NCBI GenBank assembly: GCA_003439945.1
Contig: QVRM01002276.1
Location: 70,001 to 134,000, forward strand
Length of the DNA stretch: 64,000 nt
From: Dermanyssus gallinae
Lineage: Eukaryota > Arthropoda > Arachnida > Mesostigmata > Dermanyssidae
Direction of reading: 5' to 3'
Below are positions 1 through 11,555 of this stretch, in pieces (position 1 is the first letter of the stretch; each line of letters begins with the position of its first letter). The notes beneath the pieces are model-generated. The model was not told the DNA's origin, searched no databases, and saw nothing but the letters and a program-made list of their open reading frames with translations. Position numbers and translations under genes: made by a program.

Positions 1-1464
1 GCAAGATCGGTTCTAATAGATAGGCAATCAATTGTCTAGTACAGGCCCGTGCCTTCCTGCACGCAGATGTTACAACTTCGGCGATATGAGTTGCATACTT
101 CATTTGACAATTTAAATGTAGCACCTAGATCTTTGTATGGTAATGCCTCGGGTATACTATGGCTTTTCATAAAATATGCAGTGTCGTCCTTGATTGTTGT
201 CAGCACCGCACATTTAGAAGTGGATATTTTCATTCTATTCAAATGGGACCATAACCGAACGGAATCAATTGCCTTCTGTAACTCGGCCTTGTCTTTGTCG
301 CCTCTGACTTCAACGTATATCTTTAGGTCGTCGGCCTAGAGCTTGTAAATCACATCGAGTTTGCCAGGGCAAGTTTGAGGTCCTGAGCAAAAATTGCATA
401 CAAGAGCGGCTCTAGGTAGAAACCTTGCGGGTCCCCAGAGGGGCATAAAGCAGTACCAGACATAGCACTCTTTACCCTGACCTTAAAAATCCTGTCAGGT
501 AGATAGGCTTGACACCAATTTCGAACCCTAGGTCCGATGCCTAGCGATTCCATCTTCGTTAGTAAAATTTGGTGATCAGCCCGGTCGAAAGCACGCAAAA
601 AGTCAAAGTAAACGGTATGGAGAGGAGCTCCGTGATTTCGCCAGGGCGCAGCCATGAAAGACTTCCAATAATTGGGTTGTCCGTGTTGCTGATTATCCAA
701 AAGTTGATTGGAGGATAATAAATTATTTATTATGGTTTATTAACGCCCAGGTTGGGTAAAAATCTAAACATAGACATCAGACACAAATAGTGCTTAATTC
801 CCATCTTTGGGCCTTCTCTCATCTTGCTAGTTCAGCTATTAAGTGAACTGCTGGACATTCTGCGGCGTGGTGTCTATCGCACTGGCCAGAACACCCCGTG
901 CACCTGCAACACTCCAGAAGATCGTGGAATTCTTCCGTGCTGCATAACACTTGATGAAACCCGTGGCCTGCAAACACCGTAGTTATATGTCTGCACTTAT
1001 ACCCGGCTGCTCGCCAGGCCGTGCTTGTCATCGCTAGTATATATTCCTAAATCGATTACCTTTAATTTTTCCGTCCACCTTATAGTTTAGGCCTCAAACG
1101 CTCTCGTCCTAGGTAGACCCCATCAAAGTTGTAGTTCCTGTGTCATTAAGGTCTCCCCTCTAGGATATGAACTATTCTATTTCAGATAAGAAATTATAGA
1201 TGCAATCAACAACTATTTCCTCTATGATTAAGCAGGGGATAACACATTGGGCAATAGGTCGGTAATTGTAGGCAGTTGTTCTAGAGCCCTTTTTGTACAC
1301 AGGTGTGGTGTGACAATGGATTCACGGAAGAGAGTGGGAGCCTCGCCATCTTCGCAGGAACGAGTGAAAATGAATGCCAGCGGCTCCGCTAGAAACTCGG
1401 CCAGTTCTTTGAATACTGGTGGTAGCCTATCAGGTGTATAGGTGCAGATTTTGAAGTTTTTCAA
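1..1464 (-). pseudogene. Broken LINE reverse transcriptase (Jockey/CR1-like)
   Basis: Reading the minus strand from 1464 downward, pieces of one non-LTR reverse transcriptase appear in the correct order but in several frames. The first piece (1464-1228) resembles the N-terminal RT region (PPVFKELAEF, then FRESIVTP). Next comes an FDFLRAFDRADHQILL block (about 630-570), a degraded SGDPQG-type block (about 450-420), and ADDLKIYVEV (about 335-305) followed by LNRMKISTSKCAVL. The Tyr position of the catalytic YADD box is a TAG stop (336-338). Several frameshifts and a foreign insertion at about 720-1165 show it is dead. It runs off the left edge of the window. The clade is a judgement from motif style only; the RT identity is firm. 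Confidence 0.75.
720..1165 (-). mobile_element. R1-like LINE 3' fragment inserted in the RT above
   Basis: The minus-strand frame 1031-819 ends with a GHG motif followed by a Cys/His cluster of the order C-C-C-C-H-H-C (CCRCTGCSGQCDRHH, then ECP). This resembles the C-terminal Cys/His domain of R1-type ORF2 proteins, which also have a GHG before it. An AT-rich stretch follows on the 3' side (about 740-715). The surrounding RT resumes on both sides, so this looks like a 5'-truncated insertion. The boundaries are approximate and the assignment rests on motif spacing. Confidence 0.4.
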
Positions 1465-2794
1465 AATACTTTGACGGTTAAATAATTATTGTTGGCTGGG
1501 GACTAGCTTTGTGTTAACGGCTTCAAAGTGCGCTGATACCAGATATATTTTTTCCCCAAAGATTCTTGAGACAAGTGCTATGCCGCAAATGCACAGAGCG
1601 TAACATAGACATGCCTAGACTGACGAGACCACCGTGACAGCGCCACATAACTCATTAGACTATGCAATTAAGAACTCTCCGATATTGCTGCAAGGTTGAA
1701 CTGACCCCACATCAAAGGCAACGGCCCAGCTTTAAATGGTGTTACACTTTGATATTCTGTCACGCTACCCGCACCACGCTATGTTCGGAGCAGATCAGAC
1801 TATTAGAGTAGGTCTGTCAACAAGACACTTCAATAGTTCTACTCACGTGTGTCGAGGTGTCTGGGGACCCCGTTCTCAAACAGCTCGCCTAGCCGATTAA
1901 CTCTGCGGAGGTCTTACTATATTTACGAGCATATATATGCTCGCAACCAGGCTCCCGGAGGAGCGAAGATAAAGCATGCAAGAATGAGTTTATGATAAAG
2001 ATGCACAAAAAACAAAGAGTATTTATTAGTCAACAAATACTTAAAGCTGCTAGACAGGGCGTTTCGTTATAGAACTCAGTCTCGCTCGTGGTAGTATTAT
2101 GCTTGTAGACGATCCTCGGTATTAATAAGTGGTAGCTTGCGCAGTTCCATAAATAATGTTGCTGTATTGTTGTTATTATCGCTGCTGTTAATTTATTATG
2201 TTTATTACTATTGCATTCGTCGAACTATTATTTCGTTTCTTATTAGCCATCCTTTCTTAATGCCTCCCTTATTCTGTATTACACATTATACGCAGAGTGT
2301 TTGTTGAATAATTGGGGATTATGGTGAACAATCTCTGATTTTTTACAATTAGACTGTAATGCCGAAACGCACCAGATTTGAAACCTGGCAAGTCATTAAC
2401 GTTCCCTCTATTTGTGTTGTCATCTACCCTTGATTAACCTACTATACAACAACGACCTTTAGTACCTATGCATTCGAACATATACCGTTTTACTAAACAA
2501 GCTTTAGGCTTTATAAATATGCTTAGAAATATTATTTTATGTACATATGCGTGCCCTATACGAGAGACATCGAGGCTATGCTCAAATGTGCCTTCTTTAG
2601 GACTCTCTCTTATATTATGAAAGACCATGTCATTTGTTTGGGAACGATTTTACAAACACGAGCTATTTATATACACATTTTTCAGCATGCCGTTTGCCTC
2701 TATTGCATCGGCGGGGCTATGACGAAACAGACAGACGTACAATACGAAGTACAGATTTGGTATCTAATTAATAGCATTTTAATTAGCGTCGATC
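1465..2794. other. Intergenic DNA, nothing recognised
   Basis: No coding pattern, RNA gene or repeat family was recognised. The region is AT-rich with short open frames only. It lies downstream of the homeobox gene's last exon and probably includes its 3' UTR and flank. Confidence 0.5.
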
Positions 2795-2800
2795 TTTAAT
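2795..2800 (-). terminator. Candidate polyadenylation signal (ATTAAA)
   Basis: On the minus strand an ATTAAA hexamer lies about 41 nt past the stop codon of the homeobox last exon. A second ATTAAA is at about 2778-2783. ATTAAA is the common variant of AATAAA. The placement is plausible but short AT-rich hexamers are frequent here. Confidence 0.3.
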
Positions 2801-2840
2801 AAATATCGTATTTGAAGGACGCCTCCACAGTAGCGTCCCT

Positions 2841-3710
2841 TTAGCCGCACTGCGAGACATGCGCCGCTACATGGCATTTTGTCTGTTTTTCCAGGTCATC
2901 TTCATCGACCTCTTTGGACTCTTGGCTGTATCGCACTTCACGTCGACTGTCCACGTCAACATCGGTAGGCGCATGTTTAGCCTCGTCGTTATCTTCTGCA
3001 TTGGATGTCCGCTTTCCGTCAGTATTGTTATACGTTTCGGAAGTAGTGTTGGCAGTAGGAGTGATTGCAGTGGCGTCGGTTTTGTTGTTATTGTCGTTGT
3101 TGTTGTTGACACTGTTGTTGTTATTGTCGTTGTTGTTGACACTGTTGTTGTTGTTGCTGACATTGTTGTTGTTGCTGCTATTGTTACCGTTGTTGCTAAT
3201 CGTGTGCACGTCTCTGCCTCGAGTCATCTCGGCCTGCAGCCAGGATGCAGCTGCCTGGGATGCGTAGATATTGAGCGGGCTCATTGCGAATGATGCCGCC
3301 ATTGTCGTGAAGGGGCTTCCAAACGGTCCCGCCATGAACGGGCTCGGTATGAACGGGCTGGGCCGCCCCGTATGAGAGTCGACCGGATACACTGCACCGT
3401 TAAGTGCACCGCCACTGACGGAAACGCTCATTGAGTGCAGTGGCGAGCTCGGCTGTGGGTGTTGTTCATGACGTGGTCGTAGCTGTTGTTGTTGCTGTTG
3501 CTGCTGCTGATGCAGGTGAAACTGTTGTTGGTGGTGCTGTTGTGCGGCCCTCTTGTTCTGCATGGCGGCGAACGCCGCCTGGGCTGATACCGAAGGCTGG
3601 TGCGGAGGAGCCATTGAAGATGTCAGCGGGCCAAAGTGACCCATGGCGACAAACTCGTGATCTCCCTTCTCCTGCTTGCGCCACTTTGCGCGACGATTCT
3701 GGAACCAGAC
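2841..3710 (-). CDS. Paired-like homeobox gene, last coding exon
   Basis: This is the 3' exon of a homeodomain transcription factor. The exon opens immediately after a minus-strand AG acceptor (3712-3711, preceded by a C/T-rich run) and reads VWFQNRRAKWRKQEK, homeodomain positions 47 onward. Gln50 marks the paired-like class. An intron between positions 46 and 47 is common in this class. The 289 codons then encode GDHEFVAMGHFGP, a Gln/His-rich segment (about 3560-3465), a Pro/Phe/Met-rich segment (SPFMAGPFGSPF), ASWLQAEM, an Asn-rich segment (about 3200-3080) and an acidic, lysine-rich tail ending at a TAA. No OAR motif is visible, so orthology to aristaless, Arx or Rx was not assigned. The Met 22 codons into the exon begins the longest ORF but is not the true start. 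The homeodomain identity is certain. Confidence 0.93.
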   Translation of the reverse strand, partial: VWFQNRRAKWRKQEKGDHEFVAMGHFGPLTSSMAPPHQPSVSAQAAFAAMQNKRAAQQHHQQQFHLHQQQQQQQQQLRPRHEQHPQPSSPLHSMSVSVSGGALNGAVYPVDSHTGRPSPFIPSPFMAGPFGSPFTTMAASFAMSPLNIYASQAAASWLQAEMTRGRDVHTISNNGNNSSNNNNVSNNNNSVNNNDNNNNSVNNNNDNNNKTDATAITPTANTTSETYNNTDGKRTSNAEDNDEAKHAPTDVDVDSRREVRYSQESKEVDEDDLEKQTKCHVAAHVSQCG

Positions 3711-4197
3711 CTAATCGAAGGCAGCTCGAGGTTAGGCGACGAAAACAAGATGCGTTTTTTTTCAATACCGAAAGAATACGTTCATGATGTCAACAGATGT
3801 TTTTTTTTCGATACCTGAAGAATACATTCGCGATGTCAACAGATACATTGGATAGATGATGCTCTTACCTAAACGTGCTCTATGCTCGATGAAGCACTTT
3901 TAGATTTCAGTATTATTTGGAAATGCGTATATACATGCAACACAAATCGTCGTTTAACACGACCGCGGCGTTTTTGTGCTGTATGTCTGAGGATGTTCTC
4001 TAGAGGAAGAAGCTCTCCCACTCTAACGAGGCGGTACACCACGTCATACGAGCAAATCGATACAAAATTGGCTCTCTTGCAAAGCGGATGTAGTCTGGTT
4101 CATCATTTCTAGCTCGTAAATAACTTGGACGACTGGTAGTAGCGTAGGCCATGAAGGTTGCAGTAGCGACTTCGTACAGAAGGACTCTTCGAGTTCG

Positions 4198-4198
<1 letters not shown>

Positions 4199-4258
<60 letters not shown>
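4199..4258. repeat. (TA)n microsatellite
   Basis: About 30 uninterrupted TA units. Open frames of alternating Tyr and Ile on both strands are artefacts of this array. Confidence 0.95.
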
Positions 4259-4260
<2 letters not shown>

Positions 4261-5449
4261 GCTAATTACGCTTTCTTTACTTTTAAAAGCACATTGGCCT
4301 AAATTGTTTGGCTGTTCATACACGCGATCATTTTATGATGAAGTAGAAGACACAATTTTATAAATAAGATTAACGCTAAATGGTAAATAAAAATAAAATT
4401 GTGTGTTAAAAAACATTTTCGTGTATCGTTTACCGCACCTCCTTATCTTGTATTGACGTCACAATGACAACGGGATAAATGGTGGTTTGATATTGATTCC
4501 TATACATTTAATATAACTCATAAGAGAAGAGCCGGCGGGGAGGCAGTTATCTCTCAAGGAGATTTCGAGGCCTGCAACCGTGGGAACGATTTGTTTTACT
4601 CCCGTTAATCACGGTTGAATAGATGGTATACTAAAAGGAAATAGTCAGAGCAAGACGAACACCGGCGTCTGTTGACTAAAGCCTGTCCATCCAAAAGGGT
4701 GACAACAGACTTAAACAACTGATTAGCCATAACCGCTGTTTGAGAGAGGCAGAGAGAGAGACGAAGAAGCATGGAAATAATTTACATGAGAAGAGTGCTG
4801 ATGTTAGCGACGTATGCTGTCTTGGACTTCGGCCATTGTTACCAGCATTAGGGACAGCATCATTGACAAGACCATGACAATTGATTAGGTAACAACTGTT
4901 TGTAACGCTGAACAACACGATGAGGCTGGTCAAAGCGCTTAACAAGTACTACATCTATCGAACAGCTGTTGTTGTTACAGCTGCTGCTATTGTTGCCGCC
5001 TCCGTTACTTTAAGGTCATGAACTGTTGATGTTGCGGTTGCAGGAGAATTCCAATTTCAGTGGACGTAATCAGAGCAGTAACGATTAAAATGCCTAAATT
5101 CACCGATCAAAATGGTATTTATGGGATTGGGCAGCTAATGCTGCTGCTGTTGATGATGGTTGGACACGTCGAAAATGGTGACTACCACAGGCACCACGGC
5201 GATCACGGTGCGTGCGCTCGAGACGATAGCGGATTTTGTTTTCTGTCTGTCTATGCCTTTACTCTCTGTTTCTGCATTTAACATATTCTCTCCTTCTCTC
5301 TTCCATTATCGCTCCTGATGAGCCTTCCAGCTTTCGTAGCCCCTTTTCGGCCCTGGACGCCGCTCTTTTTCAATGTTTTCGCGGGGGCATTTCCCTATTG
5401 GCTTCTGTTACACCTAGCAGTAGTAGAAGTGGTAGTAGCAGAAGTAAGA

Positions 5450-6062
5450 AACGCGCAGGCATTTACAAGAGCAGATTAAATAGCTTGAGGCGGCAAAACC
5501 ACGCACACCGGAAAAAATTAGGCAAGCAGAGAAGGAGCAGAAGGTCCAGGTAAACCTGCAGAATCTCAGCGAAGCCAAGAATATAGAAGCCGTAAAAACC
5601 GAGATCGAACGGGCCGCGAAAAATCTACAAGGAAACGCGAATGATAACAACCGGCATTGTAAGTGAGAGAGAAGTCCGAGTAGTCCTGGTTTAAGACAAG
5701 AACGCCAAGGAAATAGAAGGAAAAACCTATCAAACGTCTAACGCAGTTATTTCCGGCAACAATTAGCCTACTGCTGCTATCACGGGCGATGAACTTACAT
5801 CAAGCAATAACAAGGACGACGAGGGTTTCGCTTTCTATAAGAAGATATTTCAAGAAATTCAAAGAGTAGGGACAGACAGGAATGTCAAGATCAAAACGAT
5901 GATGACGACGACGACGACGAATTTGAAATTACAGATTAACTTGGGTTGGTCGAACGCGGCCCAATCCCTACTAGATGTGAAAGCACAAGGCGCTAAGACG
6001 TTCATTATTTTAATACTATTAGCCAACCTAACAGAAGGTGATTGTCCAGCAGGCAAGGCATA
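5450..6062 (+). pseudogene. Degenerate ORF with coiled-coil-like N-terminus
   Basis: Two long open segments with protein-like composition run in the same direction. One is rich in Lys, Glu, Gln and Asn (around 5460-5660, with QAEKEQKVQ and AVKTEIERAAKN). The other (5821-6062) contains KKIFQEIQRVG, LGWSNAAQSLL and GAKTFIILILLANL and ends in TAG at 6060-6062. Stops and gaps separate them. It may be an old retroelement ORF1 or a dead host gene; no family was recognised. Its end is followed directly by a SINE. Confidence 0.35.
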
Positions 6063-6240
6063 GAAGTGGCGGCGTGGTCTAGGGGACTAGTGCGCTAGTC
6101 ATGGTTGTCATCTACCGGGGTGTCGTCGGTTCGATCCGTGTTGTTGATCGAATTTTCTTTGAGCGATGCTCATTGAGAATAGATGAATAACCATACTACT
6201 GAGAGTCAGCGGCCATGCTGCCACAAGGACTGTTGGGGAA
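6063..6240 (+). mobile_element. SINE family A, copy 1 (tRNA-derived head)
   Basis: The 5' part has a box A-like GGTCTAGGGGACTAGTGCG and a box B-like GGTTCGATCC about 60 nt later, as expected for an RNA polymerase III promoter derived from a tRNA. A non-tRNA body follows (GATGCTCATTGAGAATAGA). The same sequence is found inverted at about 16690-16870, which confirms it is a repeat. Confidence 0.75.
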
Positions 6241-6426
6241 ACCCTAGATATCTCAACATGGCCGGCCCTCGGTGCATTGAAGATATGCCTCGCGCGTAGG
6301 GAACTGTTGATGGAGCCTTGGTATTGATACAGTGTTTTTGCAGCTTTCATTATTGTTGCGATTGTTTTGGAAAACCTTGCTTGTTGTTGTTGCTGTTGTT
6401 GTTATAAGTTAACTATTATTGCAGTT

Positions 6427-6620
6427 ACCGAGCACGATGGCTTAGTGCCAAAGACTTTGCCTTGCATTCGGGAGGACTGGGTTCGAGACCCAGACCGGCC
6501 ACTCTTAAATTGGTTTGCATGGTTTCCAATTTAAACAAGGTAAATGCCGGAGTGGATCAAAAATTAGCCATGTCATGAAAAACCGTACACAGACATTAGC
6601 CTTACAGAAAATCTTAAAAA
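6427..6620 (+). mobile_element. SINE family B, copy 1
   Basis: The tRNA-like head begins ACCGAGCACGATGGCTTAGT and has box B GGTTCGAGACCC. The body contains CATGGTTTCCAATTTAAAC and ATGCCGGAGTGGAT and ends in an A-run. Five copies occur in the window. This copy and the one at 42731 share a tail (CCTTACAGAAAATCTT or near-identical) not found in the other three. Confidence 0.85.
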
Positions 6621-7639
6621 AAAAAGTTATAGTTGTAGTAATAGTCGTAGTAGTAGTTGTTGTTGTGGTGGTAGTTATATACTATATCCCTTCTGGTTTT
6701 TAATATAAATGTGTGTTATACTTGAGTTACTGCCGCCGGTATCGTTCAAATGGTCTTTGTTGTCGTCATCATTGCAATCTTCGTTGTTGTTGTTGTTGTT
6801 GTTGTTGTTTTTGTTCCTTTATTTTTCATATCGTGTTATTGTTTCTGATGTGGCTGACGTTGCTCTATCGGGTCAGTTTTATCCCTGCGTAGACATCAAA
6901 GCATGTTCTCTGTTCGTTGAACATCACCACTACAGCTAGCTAGTAATTAAGCTTGCGCAGGGCCGTTGACTAATAGGATCTAGTCTTTGCCACGCCCAGC
7001 TTGTTGGTCCAAAGGCTGTTTATTGCCACTTTTATACGGGGACTGATTGTTTTTCAGTTCCTGTACATAAGTGGCAACGGACTTCAGCGCATTCAGCGCA
7101 ATGCGGTCGTCGTATGTTGTTGTTGTCATTAGCTGTGACCCCATATTGGGTTTAACAGTTTTTCCCCTAGAGTTAATGTACTCCTGCCATGGTGCAAAAG
7201 TGATCCCGTTTTCTACCTTGTGGCACTTCTTGGCAGGAAAAGCCCTAAACTATTCTGACCTCGTGTGGCCCATTTACTATTTCTAAGAAGTAGCGTGTCT
7301 CAAGTGTTCAGCCAGCTACATGGATGCAGCCGTCTCGTTCAACCGTCTCCGCCCAGTAACCTGTCCTAACCTTAAGGGTTTACAGTGTCCGATTTAGAGA
7401 CGAGTACCGTGCTCTTAGCGTCTGCAGTGACTATATGAAACAAAAGGAAATCTATGTTCCCGTCTCAAGGCACCAAGGTATTCTTCGTAATAAAGCTGCA
7501 GAGTGCTGTTTCGATACATTTTTCGTCTATATTGGGAATCCCGCTCGGAGCAAAAACGAAGCAGTATTACGCAAAATTCGTTGTATCAGATCATTAATAT
7601 AACAAGACGAAGATAGTAGTGCGCCATCTCAATTTGATT

Positions 7640-7833
7640 GAGACATCTGTACATCATCTTTGTGTGTGTGTGTGTTTTTCTTTTTGTCCGATCATGGCCA
7701 AATATAGTTCACCCGGCATCAATGTTGTCTAAATTGGAAACCATGAAAACAAATTTAAAAGTAGCCGGCCCAAAACCTGAACCCACGACCTCCCGAATGC
7801 AAGGCTGTCGCTTTACCGCTAAGCCACCTCGGT
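7640..7833 (-). mobile_element. SINE family B, copy 2 (inverted)
   Basis: On the minus strand this begins ACCGAGGTGGCTTAG, with a diverged box B and the family's AATTTGTTTTCATGGTTTCC body. It includes a GT/AC run near its 3' end (about 7660-7680). It is more diverged than the other copies. Confidence 0.8.
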
Positions 7834-8364
7834 AAGCGCCAACTAATAATCAATAAAAAACGTTGTATAAGATATGCGTCGTTTCCTAAACAAATAATTT
7901 AAAATTAGACACTGCTTGTCAAAGAAACTTGCCAGCAAACCAACAGGAACAACATTAACAACAAGACGTTGCATACCGGTTAGTCGACATCGTAGTACCA
8001 ACTGATCAACCAGCAACTCAGTTCCACCATTGCTCTCCATTTAGGAGACAACTCGAGCATAAGCGCGCGCGTGTTTAATTTTTGCTCATAGCCGGTCTCT
8101 GCAGGCGGCTTGCACTGGCGTGCGTCACCTATATGTACCTGCATAGCGGGCCGGGTAATAGTCATAATTAGCAATTGGCGAAATAGCGGTAAAAGTTTCC
8201 GCGGCAGTTTGTAGAGCACTCATATACGAGTCGGACTTGAGACCCGTTTGCAATAGCGGATTCATTAGCCTATCTTTAGACCGAACAACACAACAAAAAC
8301 CGCAGTTAGGCTGCCGCTAGTAAGAGCAGAGACAATAATACACACAAAAACAACAACACAACAC

Positions 8365-8540
<176 letters not shown>

Positions 8541-8699
8541 ACAACTACTACTACTACAGTAACAACAGACACAACCATGATAATTATACCAATAATAATA
8601 ACAACACATGATTAATAAAACAAGCAACAAAACTTTACTAAAAACAACATATTCTAATAACAACAAAACTAGATGTAATAGAAATAACAACTAAGGGCG

Positions 8700-8808
8700 C
8701 AACAGCGGCAACAACAACAACAACAGCAACAACGGCAACAACGGCAACAACAACAACAACAACAACAACAACAACGACGACAACGACAACGGCAACAACA
8801 ACGGCATA
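8700..8808. repeat. Imperfect (CAA)n array
   Basis: CAA units interrupted by CGG, CGA and CAG units, separated from the perfect array upstream by about 160 nt of imperfect A/C-rich DNA. Confidence 0.9.
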
Positions 8809-9065
8809 GATGAGGTAGCAAACATGATTAGACATATGTTGGCGACTGGGTAACAACGGTAACCGCGCTAACAACAAGCATGCACAGAGCCGACTGATTA
8901 AACGTGTTATTAAATTTGCGCGCTCCAGTTGTAGTGCATTTAGCATTTTTTGTTTTCGTGATATGGGTAAATTATGGTTATACTATGTTTACGCAGTCGA
9001 GCGATGGCAAAGACGGGTCAGCTGGATGATGTGATGCTTGCAGTCGCGGCGGCGGAAGAAGCAGC

Positions 9066-9262
9066 ATGCACTACAACAACAACAACAGCAACAACAACGC
9101 CGACAACCATAACGACTGCAAAAACAACAACAAAAACGGTAACCAGAACAAGAGCAACAAAAGCAACAACAACAACAACCACAACAACAACATCAACAAC
9201 GGTAACCAGAACAACAGCAACAAAATTGACAACAACAACCACAACAATACAGCAACAACATT
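9066..9262. repeat. Imperfect (CAA)n array
   Basis: CAA units interrupted by AACGGTAACCAGAACA-type segments that recur twice, so part of the array has expanded in larger blocks. It abuts dispersed repeat D. Confidence 0.9.
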
Positions 9263-9263
9263 A

Positions 9264-9895
9264 TGGATAGATCAATTTGGGATTTGTTTTGCTTAACTAA
9301 ATGATCGAGATTTCCAGTTCGAGTGGGAAGGCCCGTCCCGATGCCAAGCGACACCAATTCAGTAAAATCACACGCTTCACAAAAGGTAAGACACCGCACT
9401 GCAAGGGCGGCTGAAGCAGCTATCTTACGTGCGTTTTAGATATAACCCTATTTACCGTATACTTGGACGCACCATAAAACGCCACAGCCACATCGGAGAA
9501 AGAGGCCTGCGGCCGAGCAAACTCTACATAATGTGTCCGAATCATTCACAATTTGGCGGAACAGACCAAGCTACAAAAACCGCAACTGTCATAGTTTAAG
9601 ATTGCAATTGCCTGATTATGATTATTATTAGAATTCGTATGACTATACATCTTACGACTATCCCTCCAGTAACTATACATCTTACGACTATCCCTCCAGT
9701 AATTCAAAATATCAACACAAATGCACATTTTTCCGAACTACTTCGTAAGAAATATGAAACGACACTTTATCTCAATCTGTTTATTTTGCTGTTATTTGCT
9801 GTGCTTAATTTTTAATAAGTGCTTTTCTAGCTACTGAAACAATAATAACTTGCCAGTGAGCGCAAGTTGATTTAACACTGCTCAGACACGCGCAG
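9264..9895 (+). repeat. Dispersed repeat D, copy 1 (about 0.63 kb)
   Basis: This stretch is closely similar along its whole length to 12699-13334. Shared landmarks include TAACTAAATGATCGAGATTT, ACGCCACAGCCACATCGGAG and ACACGCGCAGACGC at the end. No coding capacity, terminal inverted repeats or tRNA-like head was recognised. This copy carries a local tandem duplication of about 31 bp near 9641-9702. Confidence 0.85.
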
Positions 9896-9897
9896 AC

Positions 9898-10075
9898 GCA
9901 AAGCAACAACGACAGCAAAACAACAACAACGATAGCGCCGCAACAACAACAACAACGACAGCACAGCAACAACAACAACGACAGCAGCAACAACAACAAC
10001 AACGACAGCAACAACAACAATAACAACGACGACAGCGCAGCAACAACAACGACACAGCAGCAACAACAACAAAAG
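9898..10075. repeat. Imperfect (CAA)n array
   Basis: CAA units mixed with CGA and CAG units, starting right at the end of dispersed repeat D copy 1. Confidence 0.9.
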
Positions 10076-10464
10076 TTTATCCAACCATTGAGATCATCGC
10101 TGCTTCTGCTCCCGATGTTGCTGGGGCGGCGCGGTATTTCGCGATTACAAAAGCCAACATGTTGTTGTTGTTATTGTTACTGCAGAGATTCCAGCTTGAC
10201 GTGCCGGGCTCTCTCCTTGATGTGCTATCGCATGCGTTTACTGTTTGTTCGTAACTGTTTGCCGATAGTTCTGTAATAATGTTGCTACACGTCCTTTGCA
10301 CTGCTCCTGCTGCTCCATCTACGACCAGTACGCGTTCTAGTCTATTTTGTTTCTTCTACTTATTTTTATTCTGCTACTCCCTCTACGGCCGCCACCCATT
10401 TCTTGTGAAGTAGAACGGAGAATGCATTCACACACAGACCTATTTAGCCCTCATCGGTATCAAT

Positions 10465-11420
10465 AAGATCACCCCGTCGATAAACTGGGACATCCCGGTC
10501 TGTCCTGTACCATCAGCACAGGACGACGCCTGAGACATGCCGCTATTAATGCGATGTTCAGTAGAGCCCTTAGGCCGTGCGGCCATTCGTGCATCCTTGA
10601 ACCCCCAGATCTCTGCGCGAAAAACGGCAGGCGTCCAGACGGGATGACATTTACACCCTTCGAACGAGGCAAAATGCTGGTTTGGGATGCAGCCGTTACC
10701 GACTCCACAGCCCTTTTTATGGTCGATGGCGGCGCATCCGAAGCTGGTTATGCAGCCTACCTTGCAGAAACCAGCAAGTTGTAAAAATAATCATTAATCG
10801 GGTATTTCCACGAATTTTGCCCTCTCGCGTTTGAAACCTTGGGTGCTCCTGGCGTTCGGACCTGGCAGCTGATCCGCAAAGTCGGTACTTTGTTAAATCG
10901 GTCATCCAATAATAATAATAATCCAAAAAGTTCTGAAATAAATTCAGGGCATATAGAGTTAAATGAAATTATTAACGGCAGGGTTCCCAGCAAAACTGAA
11001 ACCACGGGGCCTCGGACGGGACGACAACAAGAAACCTGATGGCGTGGCCATAACATTATGGTTTACGGCAAGTGCTTAGCTTGGAATGCAACATTGTCCT
11101 GCACCGTAGGTACCTCGTATCTCAACCATAACTCTATCAGCACAGGATAGGTAGCAGAGTACGCCGAACAGCAAAAGAGACATAAATACAAAGATCTCCA
11201 AAAACATTTTTCATTTTGTACTAATAGTTAATACTAATAACGTTAGAGACACTCGGCCCCATCAGCACAGGTACAGCGATAATCCTGAAAGATATCAGAA
11301 AACGAACCAAGACGTTACGGGCGATCGACGCGAGGCCACGAGATTTTTGAGACAGATGATGTCTTTGGCCGTTTGTAGAGGAAACGTGGCTTCTATCACA
11401 GGCGCCATGAATTGACAGGA
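10465..11420 (+). pseudogene. Restriction-like-endonuclease (RLE) retroelement remnant 1
   Basis: The frame reads VDKLGHPGLSC, then RRLRHAAIN, then RRPDGMTF with LVWDAAV about 15 residues later. This matches the order H-x4-C, RH..IN, PD...D that characterises the C-terminal nuclease of RLE-bearing non-LTR elements. After a frameshift at about 10785 it continues with FETLGAPG, and at about 11340-11410 with the terminal block (RQ..SLAV.RGN.ASI.GAM). A (TAA)n run interrupts it at about 10909-10921. Family membership is inferred from comparison with the longer copy at 35830-37905. Confidence 0.65.
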
Positions 11421-11479
11421 AGCGAACCGAGCATGATGAAGCTGGCTTAAACGTTCATACCTCACAACTGCATTAAGTA

Positions 11480-11553
<74 letters not shown>
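11480..11553. repeat. (AAT)n microsatellite
   Basis: About 25 perfect units. A shorter run of the same unit is at 12163-12188. Confidence 0.95.

Positions 11554-11555
<2 letters not shown>

Noticed and set aside
2841..3710. Aristaless, Arx or Rx identity
   Set aside because: The homeodomain is compatible with several paired-like groups and no OAR or octapeptide motif was seen, so a gene symbol would be a guess.
3431..3787. Plus-strand frame overlapping the homeobox last exon
   Set aside because: Antisense to the homeodomain exon; its composition follows the CAG/CTG-rich coding triplets.
6427..6510. tRNA gene suggested by box A and box B motifs
   Set aside because: The arms do not close into a tRNA cloverleaf by eye and the whole unit with its non-tRNA body recurs five times, so it is a SINE.
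8137..8200. Alternative candidate for the missing homeodomain microexon
   Set aside because: An AC-CTG junction is present but the reverse complement does not encode the EARVQ or EELA residues found at 21923-21970.
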